A stretch of DNA of 5,748 bases from the NCBI GenBank assembly GCA_902795095.1, contig CADBKB010000098.1, positions 1 to 5,748 of the forward strand, given 5' to 3'. Positions 4,910-5,748 of this stretch are shown here, piece by piece. The notes under the pieces were generated by a model. The model did no database searches. It worked only from the letters and a program-made list of their open reading frames with translations, and was not told where the DNA came from. A program made the translations under genes and the position numbers. How positions within the stretch are numbered: position 1 is the first letter of the stretch; each line of letters starts with the position of its first letter. The stretch comes from Oscillospiraceae bacterium. Its GTDB lineage: Bacteria > Bacillota_A > Clostridia > Oscillospirales > Oscillospiraceae.

Positions 4910-5748
4910 ATGGAAAAGAAAAATGGCGCCGGCCTGCGCCGGCTGATCGGCGCGATGATCTTTCTGGCCCTGGCCGCGGTCATCTTCGCCTGTCTCACCG
5001 GCGTGCTCCGGGACAAGGAAAACGCCGAGCTCATCCGCCCCTACTACGACGAGCCGGAGGACTCGCTGGACATCGTATTTGTCGGCTCGAGCCATATGAT
5101 GTGCGGCGTCTATCCCATGGAGCTGTATGACCGCCACGGCTACACCTCCTACGTGTTCGCCTCCTCGGCCCAGGTGATCCCCCAGACCTATTACCAGACC
5201 GTCGCTGCCCTGGAGACCCAGACGCCCCAGCTTCTGGTGCTGGATATGGGCGAGCTGATCTTCAAGACGAAAACCGGCGATCCCGCCTTTGTCCACGCCC
5301 AGACCGACAACATCCGCTATTCGCCCAATAAGGTGCGTCTGATCATGGACCTGCTGGAGCCGGACCAGCGGCTGCCGAACCTGCTGAACCTCATCCAGTT
5401 CCACGACGAATACGGGATCGAATTTCTGAATCTCATCCAGTTCCACGACCGCTGGAAGGTGCTGACCGAAGAGGACTTCGCTCCCATCACCGGCATGACA
5501 AAGGGCGCGAAGGTCAGCTCCGAGGTCACGCCCTTCGATCCGCCGGAGGTCCCCGATCCCGGCCGGACCGCCCCGGTGCCGCCCCTGGCCGACGAGTACC
5601 TCAGGAAGACCCTGGACCTGTGCCGGGAGCGGGAGATCCCCGTGCTGCTGCTGTATCTGCCCTCCATCCTCACCCCGGAGAACTATGAGACCGTCTTCGC
5701 CGCCCGGGCCTATGCCGAGGAATACGGGATCGAATTTCTGAATCTCAT
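4910..5748 (+). CDS. Membrane-anchored SGNH-type protein, predicted surface acyltransferase (DltD/AlgX-like role), 3' end cut by the window
   Basis: 279 complete codons are visible and no stop is reached. Lys3-Lys4 and Arg10-Arg11 precede a single hydrophobic helix (about 12-33), a signal anchor that places the rest outside the cell. The SGNH block I is IVFVGSSHMMCGVYP (55-69), with Ser61 as the probable nucleophile; the matching Asp/His block would lie past the window end. Further family-like text is TDNIRYSPNKVRLI and HDRWKVLTEEDF (179-190), then a proline-rich stretch (208-225) and a strand IPVLLLYLPS (243-252). In the inferred pathway it would accept the acyl group from MBOAT Tyr527 and pass it to an envelope polymer. 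It starts 12 bases after the MBOAT stop with a G-rich binding site (AGGGGG, 4897-4902). Odd feature: residues 167-180 (EYGIEFLNLIQFHD) look inserted, since LIQFHD occurs twice (161-166, 176-181 minus one) and EYGIEFLNL recurs at 271-279. Hydrolase or deacetylase activity is an alternative. Confidence 0.82.
   Translation, partial: MEKKNGAGLRRLIGAMIFLALAAVIFACLTGVLRDKENAELIRPYYDEPEDSLDIVFVGSSHMMCGVYPMELYDRHGYTSYVFASSAQVIPQTYYQTVAALETQTPQLLVLDMGELIFKTKTGDPAFVHAQTDNIRYSPNKVRLIMDLLEPDQRLPNLLNLIQFHDEYGIEFLNLIQFHDRWKVLTEEDFAPITGMTKGAKVSSEVTPFDPPEVPDPGRTAPVPPLADEYLRKTLDLCREREIPVLLLYLPSILTPENYETVFAARAYAEEYGIEFLNL
5384..5449 (+). repeat. In-frame tandem repeat, period 42, inside the SGNH gene
   Basis: A 24-base segment at 5384-5407 recurs at 5426-5449 with one mismatch (C5389 versus T5431); its last 18 bases, CTCATCCAGTTCCACGAC, are identical at 5390-5407 and 5432-5449. 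The effect is a 14-residue in-frame insertion (residues 167-180). Removing 5408-5449 joins NLIQFHD directly to RWKVLTEEDF, which reads as a smoother version of the family sequence. Confidence 0.85.
5408..5436 (+). repeat. 29-base direct repeat, copy 1 (copy 2 at 5720-5748)
   Basis: These 29 bases, encoding EYGIEFLNL plus two bases, are identical to the last 29 bases of the window. The copies are 312 bases apart, exactly 104 codons, so both are read in the same frame. This copy lies wholly within the 42-base inserted unit. The repeat may be longer, because the second copy stops only where the window stops. Confidence 0.88.
5720..5748 (+). repeat. 29-base direct repeat, copy 2, ending at the window edge
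   Basis: Identical to 5408-5436. Here the peptide context AYAEEYGIEFLNL (267-279) reads naturally as a helix followed by a strand in the C-terminal half of an SGNH fold, so this is probably the native copy and the internal one the derived copy. Confidence 0.85.

Noticed and set aside
3086..5446. Antisense open frame of 786 codons opposite the ACP, MBOAT and SGNH genes
   Set aside because: It spans three well-supported genes on the other strand and reads as Gln/Gly/Ala-rich shadow sequence with no recognisable domain.

Overview
The window looks like GC-rich bacterial DNA from a Gram-positive anaerobe, most likely a high-GC gut clostridium of the Oscillospiraceae type. I base this on strong AGGAGG-type ribosome binding sites, compact promoters and the type of surface-acylation cassette present. 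The phylum call is moderately confident; the family is a guess. All real genes lie on the + strand, and the last one is cut by the window end.

Layout: positions 27-130 hold three perfect hairpins in a row. The third is a classic intrinsic terminator for a gene that lies upstream of the window. A promoter (132-160) starts directly after its T-run and drives two GNAT-type N-acetyltransferase genes, 192-677 and 693-1256. The second resembles the phosphinothricin/methionine-sulfoximine acetyltransferase family. A second, very good promoter with an extended -10 (1265-1293) opens a tightly packed operon: an FkbH-like HAD-IIIC protein (1328-3067), an acyl carrier protein (3069-3308), an MBOAT O-acyltransferase (3305-4897) and a membrane-anchored SGNH-type protein (4910 to beyond 5748).

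The four-gene operon has the logic of the Dlt (D-alanylation) pathway, with an FkbH-like enzyme where DltA would be. Characterised FkbH enzymes load a glyceryl group from 1,3-bisphosphoglycerate onto an ACP. The inferred route is: FkbH charges the ACP (Ser39 arm), the MBOAT moves the acyl group across the membrane onto Tyr527 of its own C-terminal hexapeptide FIYFGF, and the SGNH protein (Ser61) passes it to a cell-envelope polymer. The acyl group and the acceptor are inferred, not shown.

The SGNH gene carries an in-frame 42-base tandem duplication (period 42, 5384-5449). Part of it, 29 bases, recurs exactly at the last bases of the window (5720-5748). This is either a real rearrangement or an assembly artefact, and should be checked before the protein is trusted. 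I see no tRNA, rRNA, CRISPR array or insertion sequence.
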